Below, piece after piece: positions 16,452 to 25,001 of a DNA stretch of 64,000 nucleotides. The stretch is from Haloferax sulfurifontis ATCC BAA-897 (lineage in GTDB: Archaea; Halobacteriota; Halobacteria; Halobacteriales; Haloferacaceae). Where the stretch lies: contig NZ_AOLM01000028.1 of the NCBI RefSeq assembly GCF_000337835.1, positions 124,001-188,000 of the forward strand, in the 5' to 3' direction. Made by a program: the position numbers and the translations under genes. A model generated the notes under the pieces. That model was not told the origin of the DNA. It made no database searches and saw only the letters and a list, made by a program, of their open reading frames with translations. Position 1 is the first letter of the stretch. Every line of letters starts with the position of its first letter.

Positions 16452-19400
16452 TCACGGTGAATCGGAGTCCTCTTTCGACCGGCTTCTAGCTCGTCGGACG
16501 ACGACGGTCCCAATCAGCATCGCGAGTGCGGCAAGTCCAGCGCCGAACCCGGGTGCGTCACTGGATGTCGTGGCTGGCCCGTCGGTTGTGTCTATCGTGT
16601 TCGTCGTGTTCGATTCGGTCGTCGTGGTCGGCTCGTCAGTCGTGACCGCCGTGTCCGTCGTAGTCGTGACTGCGACTGGCGTCGCTCCGAGCACGAACGT
16701 CGACAGTCCTGGCGATGTGGCCTCCACCGTATACCGCGAATCGGTCTCCTCGACGACGGTTGTCGGTAGTTGGTTCCACTGCGTCGTCTCGTCGCGGTAC
16801 AGCGCGACGGAGTCGGGGTCGAGGCCCGAGTCGGCGAGCCGTGATTTGCGGAGATTCACGGTGAATGTCACGTCTTCGATATCTTCGTCGGCAATCGTGT
16901 GGTCGACGGTAATCGCCCCCATCGACCGCGCTCCCGTTTCGGCGGTGAACGACTGCTCGGTCTCGCCGCTGCCGGCGTCGCCGGTCGTGATGTCGAGTTC
17001 GAAATCCGCGTCGTCGTCGATGTTCAGGTGCAGGGCGGTGAGCGATAGGTCGCGTTCGGTCTCGTCAGCACTGGTCTCGCCGAGTGAGATTTCGACCGGT
17101 TCGTCGGTCGAGGGGTCCGAGACGGCGACGCGCCACGTCCCCTCACTTCCCTCGGCTCCGGCGGTCACGCGAACGTCGGGGTCAGCACTGGACGACGAGG
17201 ACGATGAAGACCACGAGCCACGGGCGTCGCCGACGCCGGTAACGGTGACCGTGATGGTTCCTGTGGCCAAGTCACCGCCGGCATCCGAAACGGTGTAGGT
17301 GAAGTTGTCTGTCGCGTTCTCCCCGTCATCGAGGGATTCGAACCGCCCGTTCGGGTCGTACCTCCAGCTTCCGTTCCCGTAGACGGTGAGTTTCGCTCCC
17401 GAGCCGAGCGTGAGGACTGTCCCGTCGCTGAACGTCGTGCCGTTGACCGCCGTCAGTGAGTTGCCAGCGCCGGTTGCGGTCCCGAGTTCGAGGAGGTCGA
17501 CGCTCTCGCCGTCGGCAATCGAAAGCACGGTGTCCTCGCGAGTCGTTCGTGAGCCGTTGTCGGGTGCGAGTCGGGGTTCGGCAGCATCGACCACGGTGAC
17601 GGTGATTGTCTCGGTGGTGGCGATACCGACCGCATCAGCCGCCTGCACGTCGACCACGTACTCGTTGTCTCCGTCGGCATCGGTCGCGTTCTCGAAGTCC
17701 GGTGTGCTGTCGAACGAGAGGACGCCGGAGGTGGCGTCGGCGCTGAATGCCGACCGGTCCGCCCCACCGACAAGCGAGTAGGTGACGCCGGTGTCGTTGC
17801 CGCGTCCGTCGGTGGCGTTCACGTCGGCTGCGATGACGGTGTTTTCGGCGACGGTCCAGTTCTCACCGGAGGCGAACGCCGGCGCGGTGTTGTCGATGGC
17901 GAACGATTCGCCGCCCGTATAGCTCCCGTCGGGACTCCCGGTTGCTCCGCCCTCGACCAGCGCGTTCCCGTCGGCGTCGGTGATACTGTCGTCGTCGACG
18001 AGGTCGACCCGGAGGTCGCCCGTGCCCGAGACGGTGTCGACGCTGACGGTGTAGCGGCCGTCAGCGCCGGTAACCGAGATGTCGCCGTCCCCGTTGGCCG
18101 TTGTCGCAGTCCCAGTCGTCGCAAGCGTGAAATCGCCGGCATCGACGCCGGTGACCGGCTCCGAGAACGTCACGGTGAAGTTCACGCGTTCGGCGGCGGT
18201 TGCCCGATCGTCCGGGTCGCGTCGGGTAATGGACTCGACGGCCGGCTTTGCGATACCCTGCGCTCGAAGCTGTGCCGTCCGGTCGAGACCCCGCAGTATC
18301 GGATAGCCATCCGTCGCCGCGTCCGTATCCTCGCTCTCGACCATCTCCCACGTGGTGGTGAAGTCGAGAGCCGACATGTTCGTCTCCGCGCTCTCACCCT
18401 GCATCTCGGGAGCGGGGGCGGTATCGGCCGTCGCTCCGAAGCCGTCGACTTCGGTCACCGTTATTGGGTCCCAGCCATTTCCATGGTTCACACTCGACTC
18501 GTTCGTCGTTCCCACGTCCCAATAGGACCGCTCCACGGTAACAGGACTAACAGCGGTGCCACCGACGATGCCACCGATACCCTGTGTCTCGTCGCCGATA
18601 CTGAGTGCCCCGGTGGCGTACGAACGCTGAACCGTCCCCCCGGAGGCCATCTGGTAGGCCCCGAGCACCCCACCGACGTACCAGCTTCCGGAAACCGCGC
18701 CAGTGGCGTAGGAATCCGCTATCGTTCCGGTGGTGACGCCGACGAGCCCACCAACAGAAGCGCCATCGAAGCCGCCCCCCTCTCCGACGACGGCTCTCGC
18801 CGCGAAGGAGCGAGTAACCGTCCCCCGGTTGTAACCGACCAGTCCGCCGACCCAGTCGTCTGCACTACTGCGGTCCCCGTTGGCGTAGGAGCGACGAATC
18901 GTCCCGTCGTTCCGGCCGACTAAGCCGCCAACCCGCTCCCCCCCGGTGACCTCACCGGTGGCGTGGGAGTCCTCGACCGTCCCATTGTTAAACCCGGCGA
19001 GCTGTCCGACCCTTCTAGTGCCGGTGACGAACCCGCCCTCGAGGCCAACCGCTCTGACCGTTCCTCCCGGACCGACCTCGCTGAACAGGCCAACGGAGTA
19101 TGCCCCGCCTCGGTTGATAGTCAGCCCCGAAATCGTGTGGTTGTCACCGTCGAAGATGCCCGTGAACTCATTGCTTTTGTTGCCAATCGGGTCGAACCCG
19201 TTGTTGCTGTCCCACGTCGAGGTCTCGCTCGCGTCGATATCTCGGGTCAAGATGTAGTTGTTCCCGAGGCCTCTGTCCTCGATACACTGGAGTTTGTCCA
19301 GCGTGTCGACCTCGTAGTACGGTTGCCCCGAAACGGTCTGAGCGGTCCACGAGATAGCGCTACACTGCGAGCCGTCCGGCATATCGGCGGCTGCGGCCCC

Positions 19401-19484
19401 GGAAAAGATCGTGACGCCGATACCCAACGAAACGACGAGGAGTGTTATCCCCACGAGTACGCGCCGACTGCCCGTCGCGCCCAT
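16452..19484 (-). CDS. Large secreted GLUG-repeat surface protein with PGF-CTERM anchor
   Basis: A 1010-residue cell-surface protein. A Sec-type signal (1-33) is followed by a beta-helix region (about 60-330) with repeated GLUG-type units such as VGGLVGRNDGTIRRSYANGD. Then come an Ig-like segment (about 415-530), a cadherin-like segment (about 535-640), a VCBS-like domain (about 650-775) and a PGF-pre-PGF domain (about 795-950). A Thr-rich linker and PGF-CTERM (978 onward, PGFGAGLAALAMLIG then basic residues) close the protein. PGF-CTERM is the archaeosortase A signal, so lipid anchoring to the S-layer side is expected. Adhesion or matrix binding is an inference from the domains. Confidence 0.9.
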   Translation of the reverse strand: MGATGSRRVLVGITLLVVSLGIGVTIFSGAAAADMPDGSQCSAISWTAQTVSGQPYYEVDTLDKLQCIEDRGLGNNYILTRDIDASETSTWDSNNGFDPIGNKSNEFTGIFDGDNHTISGLTINRGGAYSVGLFSEVGPGGTVRAVGLEGGFVTGTRRVGQLAGFNNGTVEDSHATGEVTGGERVGGLVGRNDGTIRRSYANGDRSSADDWVGGLVGYNRGTVTRSFAARAVVGEGGGFDGASVGGLVGVTTGTIADSYATGAVSGSWYVGGVLGAYQMASGGTVQRSYATGALSIGDETQGIGGIVGGTAVSPVTVERSYWDVGTTNESSVNHGNGWDPITVTEVDGFGATADTAPAPEMQGESAETNMSALDFTTTWEMVESEDTDAATDGYPILRGLDRTAQLRAQGIAKPAVESITRRDPDDRATAAERVNFTVTFSEPVTGVDAGDFTLATTGTATTANGDGDISVTGADGRYTVSVDTVSGTGDLRVDLVDDDSITDADGNALVEGGATGSPDGSYTGGESFAIDNTAPAFASGENWTVAENTVIAADVNATDGRGNDTGVTYSLVGGADRSAFSADATSGVLSFDSTPDFENATDADGDNEYVVDVQAADAVGIATTETITVTVVDAAEPRLAPDNGSRTTREDTVLSIADGESVDLLELGTATGAGNSLTAVNGTTFSDGTVLTLGSGAKLTVYGNGSWRYDPNGRFESLDDGENATDNFTYTVSDAGGDLATGTITVTVTGVGDARGSWSSSSSSSSADPDVRVTAGAEGSEGTWRVAVSDPSTDEPVEISLGETSADETERDLSLTALHLNIDDDADFELDITTGDAGSGETEQSFTAETGARSMGAITVDHTIADEDIEDVTFTVNLRKSRLADSGLDPDSVALYRDETTQWNQLPTTVVEETDSRYTVEATSPGLSTFVLGATPVAVTTTTDTAVTTDEPTTTTESNTTNTIDTTDGPATTSSDAPGFGAGLAALAMLIGTVVVRRARSRSKEDSDSP

Positions 19485-19750
19485 CAGAGGCTCACTCCGT
19501 CCAACCCTCGACTGCGGCGACCGCGGTCGACGGCCGCCCGCAACGCGCTTTCATTCATATATTCAGTACGGCACAAATCGCAATTATAGTCATTGCCTGA
19601 GATGGTGTCTCACGGAGTGAGATTTCTGTCACTCGGGGAACCTTAATCGTGGCCGTAGACACGCGGCGGCGACGCCGGCATTCCGGCCGAGAGGCGTGAT
19701 TCACCCGGAGAGGACGAAATACGTATCATTCACAACCGCGTGAGAGTCGT
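19485..19750. promoter_or_regulatory. Divergent intergenic region between surface protein and regulator
   Basis: 266 bases. AT-rich segments occur at about 19550-19595 (near the surface-protein start, containing ATTATAG) and at about 19720-19735, 15-30 nt before the regulator ATG at 19751. These are probable but unproven promoters for the two divergent genes. Confidence 0.4.
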
Positions 19751-20512
19751 ATGGATAGCTACAGTCGTGACCCCTCCCGACTGTTGAATCACCACCCGCT
19801 GTTGGCCGCGACCCGCGACCGGTCGGTCAGCCGGTCGACGCTGGAAACCGAACTCGGCGTGTCCAGAGCGACCGTCTACCGTCAGACCGCCGCGCTGGTC
19901 GACGAGGGATTGCTCGAACGGACCAGTCGGGGCTACCGGACGACCGGCGCGGGAGCGGCGGTTCTCGACGCCACCGACCGCTTCGAGCGCTCGCTGGCGG
20001 CGGCCGACCGGTTGAAGGCGCTGCTCGAACACCTCTCGCCGCCCGTCCTCACCGAAAACCTCCATCTGTTCGCCGACGCCACGGTGATGGCGGCCGACTC
20101 CGAGTCCCCATACGCCATCGAGCAACACCTCGAATCCGTCATCGGCGACGCCGACGAGCGAATCTACGGGGCCGCAACGAGCTTCGGGTCGCCGGTGACG
20201 CTCGCTCGGACCGTCGACCGCGTCGAGGCGGGAGTCGACTTCGAGTGGGCCCTGCCGCAGGCGGTCTTGACCCGTCTCAAACGCCAACACGGCGAGCTAC
20301 ACGAGACGGTGCGGGCCCACGACAACACCGCCGTCTACGTCACCGAGGACGTCATCGACCTCTCGTTGTACGACGACACGCTCGTCCTCACCGGGTTCGA
20401 CGCCGACCGCGGGACGCTGGCGGCCGTCGCCACGACCGACGCCCCCGCGGCCGTCGAATGGGCCCGCGACGTCTTCGAGACCCACCGCGAGCGCGGCGAG
20501 CGGCTGATATAA
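19751..20512 (+). CDS. Winged-helix regulator with FilR1-like C-terminal domain
   Basis: A 253-residue protein. Residues about 8-75 form an HTH (VSRSTLETELGVSRATVYRQ as helix-turn-helix, then GLLERTSRGYRTT as wing). Residues about 110-250 resemble the ligand-sensing domain of haloarchaeal and methanogen FilR1/DUF1724-type regulators, with IYGAATSFGSPVTLARTV and ALPQAVLTRLK. It likely represses or activates nearby genes. The divergent surface-protein gene is the natural candidate target, but this is an inference. The membrane-protein gene follows 42 bp downstream. Confidence 0.82.
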   Translation: MDSYSRDPSRLLNHHPLLAATRDRSVSRSTLETELGVSRATVYRQTAALVDEGLLERTSRGYRTTGAGAAVLDATDRFERSLAAADRLKALLEHLSPPVLTENLHLFADATVMAADSESPYAIEQHLESVIGDADERIYGAATSFGSPVTLARTVDRVEAGVDFEWALPQAVLTRLKRQHGELHETVRAHDNTAVYVTEDVIDLSLYDDTLVLTGFDADRGTLAAVATTDAPAAVEWARDVFETHRERGERLI

Positions 20513-20554
20513 GCACCGTGTCAACGCTTTTCTATAACCCCGACGACAGTCCCG

Positions 20555-21196
20555 ATGAGAACGACCGTGACCGAGACGAGCGATTCGGCGGGAGGGCGAC
20601 GGCGGCGACCGGACGACGGAATCAGATACGCAATCGTCGTCGTGTTCCTGACGGGACTTCGCCGCCGCAACCCGGCCGCGATGGTGAACGCCGCGTTCGC
20701 ACTCGCGGGCACGTACCTCCCCGACGCCTTCGAGCGACTGGTCGGCGTCGAGTTCCGCCCGTGGCAACGCGTCTACGTCGAGTCGGCCATGCTGACCCAC
20801 TCGGTCGGGATGCTCGGTCCCTACGACGACGTGTGGTGGTGGGACCACCTGACCCACGCCCACTCCGCGACGATTCTCGGCGGGGTCGTCCACGTGCTCT
20901 CCCGTCGCCGCGGCCGCGACCCCCCGACCCGCGTGCTCGCGGTCGTCGTCTGCGCCGGCGTGCTCTGGGAACTCGCCGAGTACGCCATCCACCTCGGGGC
21001 CGACGCGCTCGGTATCGACCCCGTGCTCGTCTCCTACGGCCGAACTGACACCGCGCTCGACCTCGCGTTCAACCTCGTCGGCGCGGCGCTCGTCGTCCTG
21101 TTCGGCGACCGCGCCCTGACGAATCTCGTCCCACCGACGGAGGCGGAGGAGGAAACGGGTTCGGGACCCCCCGACTCGGTCCCCCGCGGTCGATAG
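20555..21196 (+). CDS. Polytopic membrane protein of unknown function
   Basis: A 213-residue protein. It has a basic N-terminus, then about four to five hydrophobic segments with conserved polar patches WWWDHLTHAHSATILGG (around residue 90) and LWELAEYAIH (around 145). The His-rich DHLTHAHS motif inside a membrane segment recalls DUF2238-type membrane proteins, but the match is loose. The C-terminus is a Glu/Pro-rich cytoplasmic tail. ATG 20555 was chosen because the next Met is too far into the protein. Confidence 0.65.
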   Translation: MRTTVTETSDSAGGRRRRPDDGIRYAIVVVFLTGLRRRNPAAMVNAAFALAGTYLPDAFERLVGVEFRPWQRVYVESAMLTHSVGMLGPYDDVWWWDHLTHAHSATILGGVVHVLSRRRGRDPPTRVLAVVVCAGVLWELAEYAIHLGADALGIDPVLVSYGRTDTALDLAFNLVGAALVVLFGDRALTNLVPPTEAEEETGSGPPDSVPRGR

Positions 21197-21380
21197 CGGG
21201 CGGGTCAACGGGTCGCGTCGCAAGCGGAAACTGACCCGGCACCCCCATCGTATCAATAAACTAGTAGCCAACTGCCCGAAAATTCACCATGTGATCTCAT
21301 GATGATGGGGTGGTCCCGACGGAGCGTCGGGTGACGAGACAGTACGAGTGATTCAAGCCACACAGCGGACCCACGCGGCG

Positions 21381-21713
21381 ATGGAGAACGGACAACGACC
21401 CGGCGCAGAGTGCTTCAGGGACTCGGCGCTGTCGGGCTCGGCAGTTTTCGCAGGGCTTGGCACGGCACGCTCTGGTGCGGGCGTATCCCCCATCAACAAC
21501 CCCGTCAGTACTATCAGCCAGCTGTTTGAATCGACGAAGTATCGTACTTATTATGATTTCTTCATAGACGATGAGCGGGACGGGAACAGGTACCTGTCCC
21601 ACGTCTCACGGTCGGAAAACGCATCAATCCGGTCAGCGACGACGTCCACGCCGTACAACAGCGTCACCTCACAAGGGCCGTACCTCCCAGCAAGCAAGCG
21701 CAACGACGAGTAA
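21381..21713 (+). pseudogene. Frameshifted Tat-signal protein fragment
   Basis: The frame from ATG 21381 starts MEN, but the next stretch reads as a clear haloarchaeal Tat signal, TTTRRRVLQGLGAVGLGS, in a different frame (about 21391-21444). Sense returns to the first frame as FAGLGTARSGAGVSPINNP if one T of TTTT (21445-21448) is removed. Two compensating single-base changes would therefore restore one exported protein. Downstream the frame stops after about 90 codons at 21713 with no recognised domain. What the intact protein was is unknown. Confidence 0.45.
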
Positions 21714-22091
21714 CTTCGCTTCGAGTAGCGTCTCCCTCGCCGTAGATTCGACGCACCTGCGGCGCCGACAACGCCTGTGGGTCTGGTTTGCTGGCCTCCC
21801 GACCGAACTCTTTGTCGGCCTCTGAAAGTGGATTGTACTTCGCGTACTTCCGACCCTTCACGAACCGTACCACGCTCTTGCGACGTGCAGATATTCGGGC
21901 TCTGACCGGTCAGTCGATAGTTCCTCGTCAACTATCTCGAGAACCGCGGGACAGCGTCCGAACTCCCGCGGCTGTTGGTCTAACTCGGACAGTGGTTCGA
22001 GCAATGCATCGGCCCATGTAGTTCTCGATACGTCCGAACCCACTTCGCCAACCTCGTCCGGTGGCCACGACGACACTTTCTGTCCGACCAT
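21664..22091 (-). pseudogene. Possible broken gene of unknown function
   Basis: Two minus-strand frames join head to tail: 22091 to about 21880 (ADALLEPLSELDQQPREFG, then EPEYLHV) and about 21880 to 21664 (RKSVVRFVKGRKYAKYNPL, then SEADKEFGREASKPDPQ). Their composition looks protein-like, and a single frameshift near 21880 would connect them. No family was recognised. It may be part of a decayed mobile element, since a transposase tail lies 170 bp away on the other strand. Confidence 0.3.
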
Positions 22092-22260
22092 CCGAGTTTG
22101 TATCGATTTAAAGTATATTTATAGAATTTGATATATATTCGTCTTCGACATCCTACCCCCACTCCTCAGATTCCTCACTTCGAGACCGACGAGGTCGACG
22201 AAGAACTGCTTGGATGTGTTGTTTTATCAACTATCTGATTGAATTTCAGACGTTCAAAAT

Positions 22261-22402
22261 GAAGGTCGGCCGTTTCCACAACTCACAGGTGAGCAGTCGT
22301 CTGCGCGTCCGCCGGTGGCTTGTCGTGTTCGTTCAGTACTGTAACTTTCAGCGACCACATCAATCGCGGGACGGTCGAACGCCAGCTCAGGAGGTTACTT
22401 AG
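22261..22402 (+). pseudogene. DDE transposase C-terminal remnant
   Basis: The frame ends RRWLVVFVQYCNFQRPHQSR followed by DGRTPAQEV and a stop. This matches the C-terminal end of DDE transposases (IS6/IS240-like or IS481-like), whose last block is YYNF-x-RPH-x-x-L-x-GRTPAE. The DDE triad and the rest of the gene are absent, and no terminal inverted repeats were found, so the element is dead. Confidence 0.6.
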
Positions 22403-22500
22403 GCGTGCCTTTCGGTGTCTGAGCACTGGCTGATACCCGCCAATCGAGTCCTGTCGCACCAAGCCTGCCGTCACAAATTTCGGACCCACCGCCCGTACTT

Positions 22501-22614
22501 ATGTACCACTGCGAGAGACAGTCGTGCGAACATATGCACGGCTCAACTGTAGGTCTGGACGCCCCCGACATCGAACGCGAGACTCGGTCGCAAACCGCCG
22601 AGGGGCGTCGATGA
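22501..22614 (+). pseudogene. Short frame overlapping the kinase start, possible gene tail
   Basis: A 37-codon frame (ATG 22501) ends in a TGA that overlaps the ATG of the truncated kinase by ATGA (22611-22614), the spacing normally seen between operon genes. Its sequence ([20 protein letters not shown]) is not recognised. It may be the surviving end of a lost upstream gene of a sugar-acid operon; chance is also possible. Confidence 0.25.
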
Positions 22615-23150
22615 CGGCTGAGCTCGTCACGTTCGGCGAGACGATGATTCGGCTGAGCCCGCCGGAGGGCGAGCGAATCGAGACCGCCCAGTCCCTCGAA
22701 TTCCGGACCGCCGGTGCGGAAAGCAACGTCGCGGTCGCCGCCTCCCGTCTCGGATGCTCCGCCGCGTGGCTCTCGAAGCTTCCGGACTCGCCGCTCGGTC
22801 GGCGCGTCACCACGGAACTCCGGACACACGGCGTCGAGCCGTACGTACGCTGGGACGACGACGCTCGCCAAGGGGCGTACTACATCGAACAGGGGCGCTC
22901 GCCGCGTCCGACGAACGTCATATACGACCGCGCCGACGCGGCAGTCACGACCGCGCGGCCGGACGAACTCGCTGTCGAAGCCGTGGAAGACGCGGCAGTG
23001 TTCTACACGAGCGGCATCACGCCGGCGCTCTCCGAGACGCTTCGAGAGACGACCGGCGAGCTTCTGCAAACGGCGACCGAGGCGGGGACGACGACCGCGT
23101 TCGACCTCAACTACCGGTCGAAGCTCTGGTCGCCGTCCGACGCACGCTCG
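22611..23150 (+). pseudogene. kdgK: 2-keto-3-deoxygluconate kinase (PfkB family), truncated
   Basis: ATG 22611 opens a typical haloarchaeal KDG kinase: [36 protein letters not shown] (PfkB signature 1 region), [14 protein letters not shown] and [16 protein letters not shown]. Similarity stops at residue 180 (about 23150). The frame runs on into unrelated sequence opposite the esterase gene. Missing are roughly 130 residues, including the D-T-x-GAGD signature with the catalytic base, so it cannot be active. The intact enzyme phosphorylates 2-keto-3-deoxygluconate in the semi-phosphorylative Entner-Doudoroff pathway. Confidence 0.85.
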
Positions 23151-23188
23151 TTTTTTCTTCGCCGACCCCCCGAGACCCGTCTGTCCGG

Positions 23189-23917
23189 TCAGTCGAGTCG
23201 CTCGATGAACGAGTCGATAACCCGGATTTCGTCGTCGTTGATAGCGTGGCCAAGTCCCTCGTACAGCCGACTCGTCGCGTCGGCCCCGAGCGCCGAGAAG
23301 GCTCGGGCCGACGCCTCGACGCGGTCGGGGTCCACGCGGGGGTCGTCGCGGCCGCTTCCGAAGAAGACCGGCGTGCCGTCGAGGTCGGCGTCGCCGACGT
23401 AACCGTCGCGGTCGTGGTCGCTGTCGCGGTCGTCGTCACGGTCGCCGTCGCCGCCGCGGATTCGACTTCCGATGTCGGGTCCGAGGAGGCTCCCCGAGAG
23501 CGCGACGAGGCCGCCGTACCGCCGGGGGTTCCGAACCGCGAACTCGGCGGCGAGGCACGCGCCCTGCGAGAACCCGAAGCAGACGACTCGCTCGGGCGGA
23601 ATCCCGGCGTCGGCGGCGATGTCGAGTGCGGCCGACACCCGGCCGAGCGCCGAGGAGAGCCACGGCTCGTTTCGGTCGATGGGACCGGCGGCCGGGGCCG
23701 GATACCACGAACTCCCGGCGGCCTGCGGCGCGAGGTACATCACGCCGCGGTGGAGGAACTCGTCGACGAGCGTGAGGGCGTGCCGCGCCTTCGACCCGCG
23801 GCCGTGGAGCACGACGACGGCCGCGTCGGCGACCTGCGGCGGCGCCCCAGCGGTCGCAATCTCCTGTCCCTCGTGGGGGTCGGTCGCGGAACGGGGCGTG
23901 GTCGGGCGGGGAGACAT
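23189..23917 (-). CDS. Alpha/beta-hydrolase esterase (phospholipase/carboxylesterase, MhqD-like)
   Basis: A 242-residue serine hydrolase. The nucleophile elbow is GFSQGAC, the oxyanion region [12 protein letters not shown], and the charged relay is probably Asp in DDPRVDP with His in LGHAIND. An insertion of Asp/Arg repeats ([18 protein letters not shown], about residues 160-177) interrupts the fold between strands and is unusual. ATG 23917 overlaps the upstream stop (TGATG), so it is translated with the glyoxalase-family gene. In Bacillus, mhqD/mhqO pairs detoxify hydroquinones and electrophiles; a similar role is inferred. Confidence 0.87.
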   Translation of the reverse strand: MSPRPTTPRSATDPHEGQEIATAGAPPQVADAAVVVLHGRGSKARHALTLVDEFLHRGVMYLAPQAAGSSWYPAPAAGPIDRNEPWLSSALGRVSAALDIAADAGIPPERVVCFGFSQGACLAAEFAVRNPRRYGGLVALSGSLLGPDIGSRIRGGDGDRDDDRDSDHDRDGYVGDADLDGTPVFFGSGRDDPRVDPDRVEASARAFSALGADATSRLYEGLGHAINDDEIRVIDSFIERLD

Positions 23918-24915
23918 CAGTTCGGCCCGTCGGCCCCGCTTCTTTCGTCGGCTTCGCTCTCTTCGTCCCCGTTCCCATTCTCGCCGCCTGCCGGCAGGTC
24001 CAGCGGACGCAGTTGGCTCTGTATCATCTCGCGGTCCTCCTCCAGCCACGGCGGCAGGTACAGCGACTCCCCGAGCGTTTCCACGTCCACGTCGAAGGTG
24101 AGCCCGGGACCGTCGGTCGCCAGTTCGAACAGGATACCGCCGGGTTCGCGGACGTACAGCGAGTGAAAGACGTGTCTGTCTTTCACCCGCGACACGTCGT
24201 AGCCGCGCTCGCGGAACAGGTCGTGCCACTCGTACAACTGGGCTTCATCCTCGACCCGGACCGCGACGTGGTGGATGCTCCCCGCGCCCTCGCGGCCGAA
24301 CTCGCCGTCCCGGTCGAGGAGGTCGACGACGGTCGCCCGGTCGCCCGGCGCTCGGTAACGGACCCGGTCGCCCTCCTGTGCGACGAGGTCGAACCCGAGC
24401 GTGTCGAGCACGCTGGCGGTCACGAAGGGGTTCGTCGAGTGGAGCGTGACGCCGTGGATGCCGCGAATCGCGCGCTCTGCGGGGACCGGGCCGTCGGTCC
24501 ACGGTTCGACCGACGTCTCGCCGGTGACGAGTTCGAGTTCGGTCCCGTCGGGGTCCGAAATCCGAAGGACGGTCTCGTCGAACCGCTCGAACGGGCTGTC
24601 GACCTCGACGCCGCGGTCGGCGAGGCGGTCGGTCCAGTAGTCGACGGCCTCGGGGGGAATCACCAGCGACGCGGTCCGAATCTGCGGCGTGCCGGGCCGC
24701 CCTGGCTCCTCGGCGGGGTACGGGAAGAACGTCAGGGCCGTCCCGGGCGACCCCGTCTCGTCGCCGTAAAACAGGTGGCGCGTGAACTTCTCGTTGAAGT
24801 TCACCGTCTGCTTGACGAGGCGCAGGCCGAGCGTCGTCGCGTAGAAGTCGACGTTCGCCTGCGCGTCGCGGACGATTCCCGTGACGTGGTGGATTCCGGC
24901 GGTGTCTGTGAGCAT
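23917..24915 (-). CDS. Ring-cleaving dioxygenase-like glyoxalase-fold protein (MhqO/MhqA-like)
   Basis: A 332-residue protein with two vicinal-oxygen-chelate halves: GIHHVTGIVRDAQANVDFYA (about 8-27) and GIHGVTLHSTNPFVTASVL (about 150-168), plus IHHVAVRVEDEAQ. Metal ligands would be His of the HHVT and HHVA motifs and Glu of GGILFELA. The acidic C-terminal tail (305-332) is low-complexity. ATG 24915 starts the canonical sequence. It is coupled to the esterase downstream and lies 86 bp after the pirin gene. It is probably a Fe(II) dioxygenase for hydroquinones or catechols, inferred from the MhqO family. Confidence 0.87.
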   Translation of the reverse strand: MLTDTAGIHHVTGIVRDAQANVDFYATTLGLRLVKQTVNFNEKFTRHLFYGDETGSPGTALTFFPYPAEEPGRPGTPQIRTASLVIPPEAVDYWTDRLADRGVEVDSPFERFDETVLRISDPDGTELELVTGETSVEPWTDGPVPAERAIRGIHGVTLHSTNPFVTASVLDTLGFDLVAQEGDRVRYRAPGDRATVVDLLDRDGEFGREGAGSIHHVAVRVEDEAQLYEWHDLFRERGYDVSRVKDRHVFHSLYVREPGGILFELATDGPGLTFDVDVETLGESLYLPPWLEEDREMIQSQLRPLDLPAGGENGNGDEESEADERSGADGPN

Positions 24916-25001
24916 CGAGTTGGGTGAGTCGGTTTGCACGATGGGCGGGTGTGGCGGGGACGGTTCGGCGGCGGAGACGTGTCGGTGGCGGCGATGCCGC
25001 G

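Larger units (their letters stand above)
21197..22610. other. AT-richer decayed region with gene fragments
   Basis: About 1.4 kb without an intact gene and visibly lower GC than its flanks (notably 21240-21300, 22090-22260). It contains a frameshifted Tat-signal fragment (21381-21713), a broken minus-strand frame (about 21664-22091), a DDE-transposase tail (about 22261-22402) and a short frame ending at the truncated kinase (22501-22614). The pattern fits past insertion-sequence activity and deletion. Confidence 0.6.

Noticed and set aside
16163-16513. Minus-strand frames between the aminotransferase and the surface protein
   Set aside because: No motif or family resemblance; they overlap the end of the surface-protein gene in another frame.
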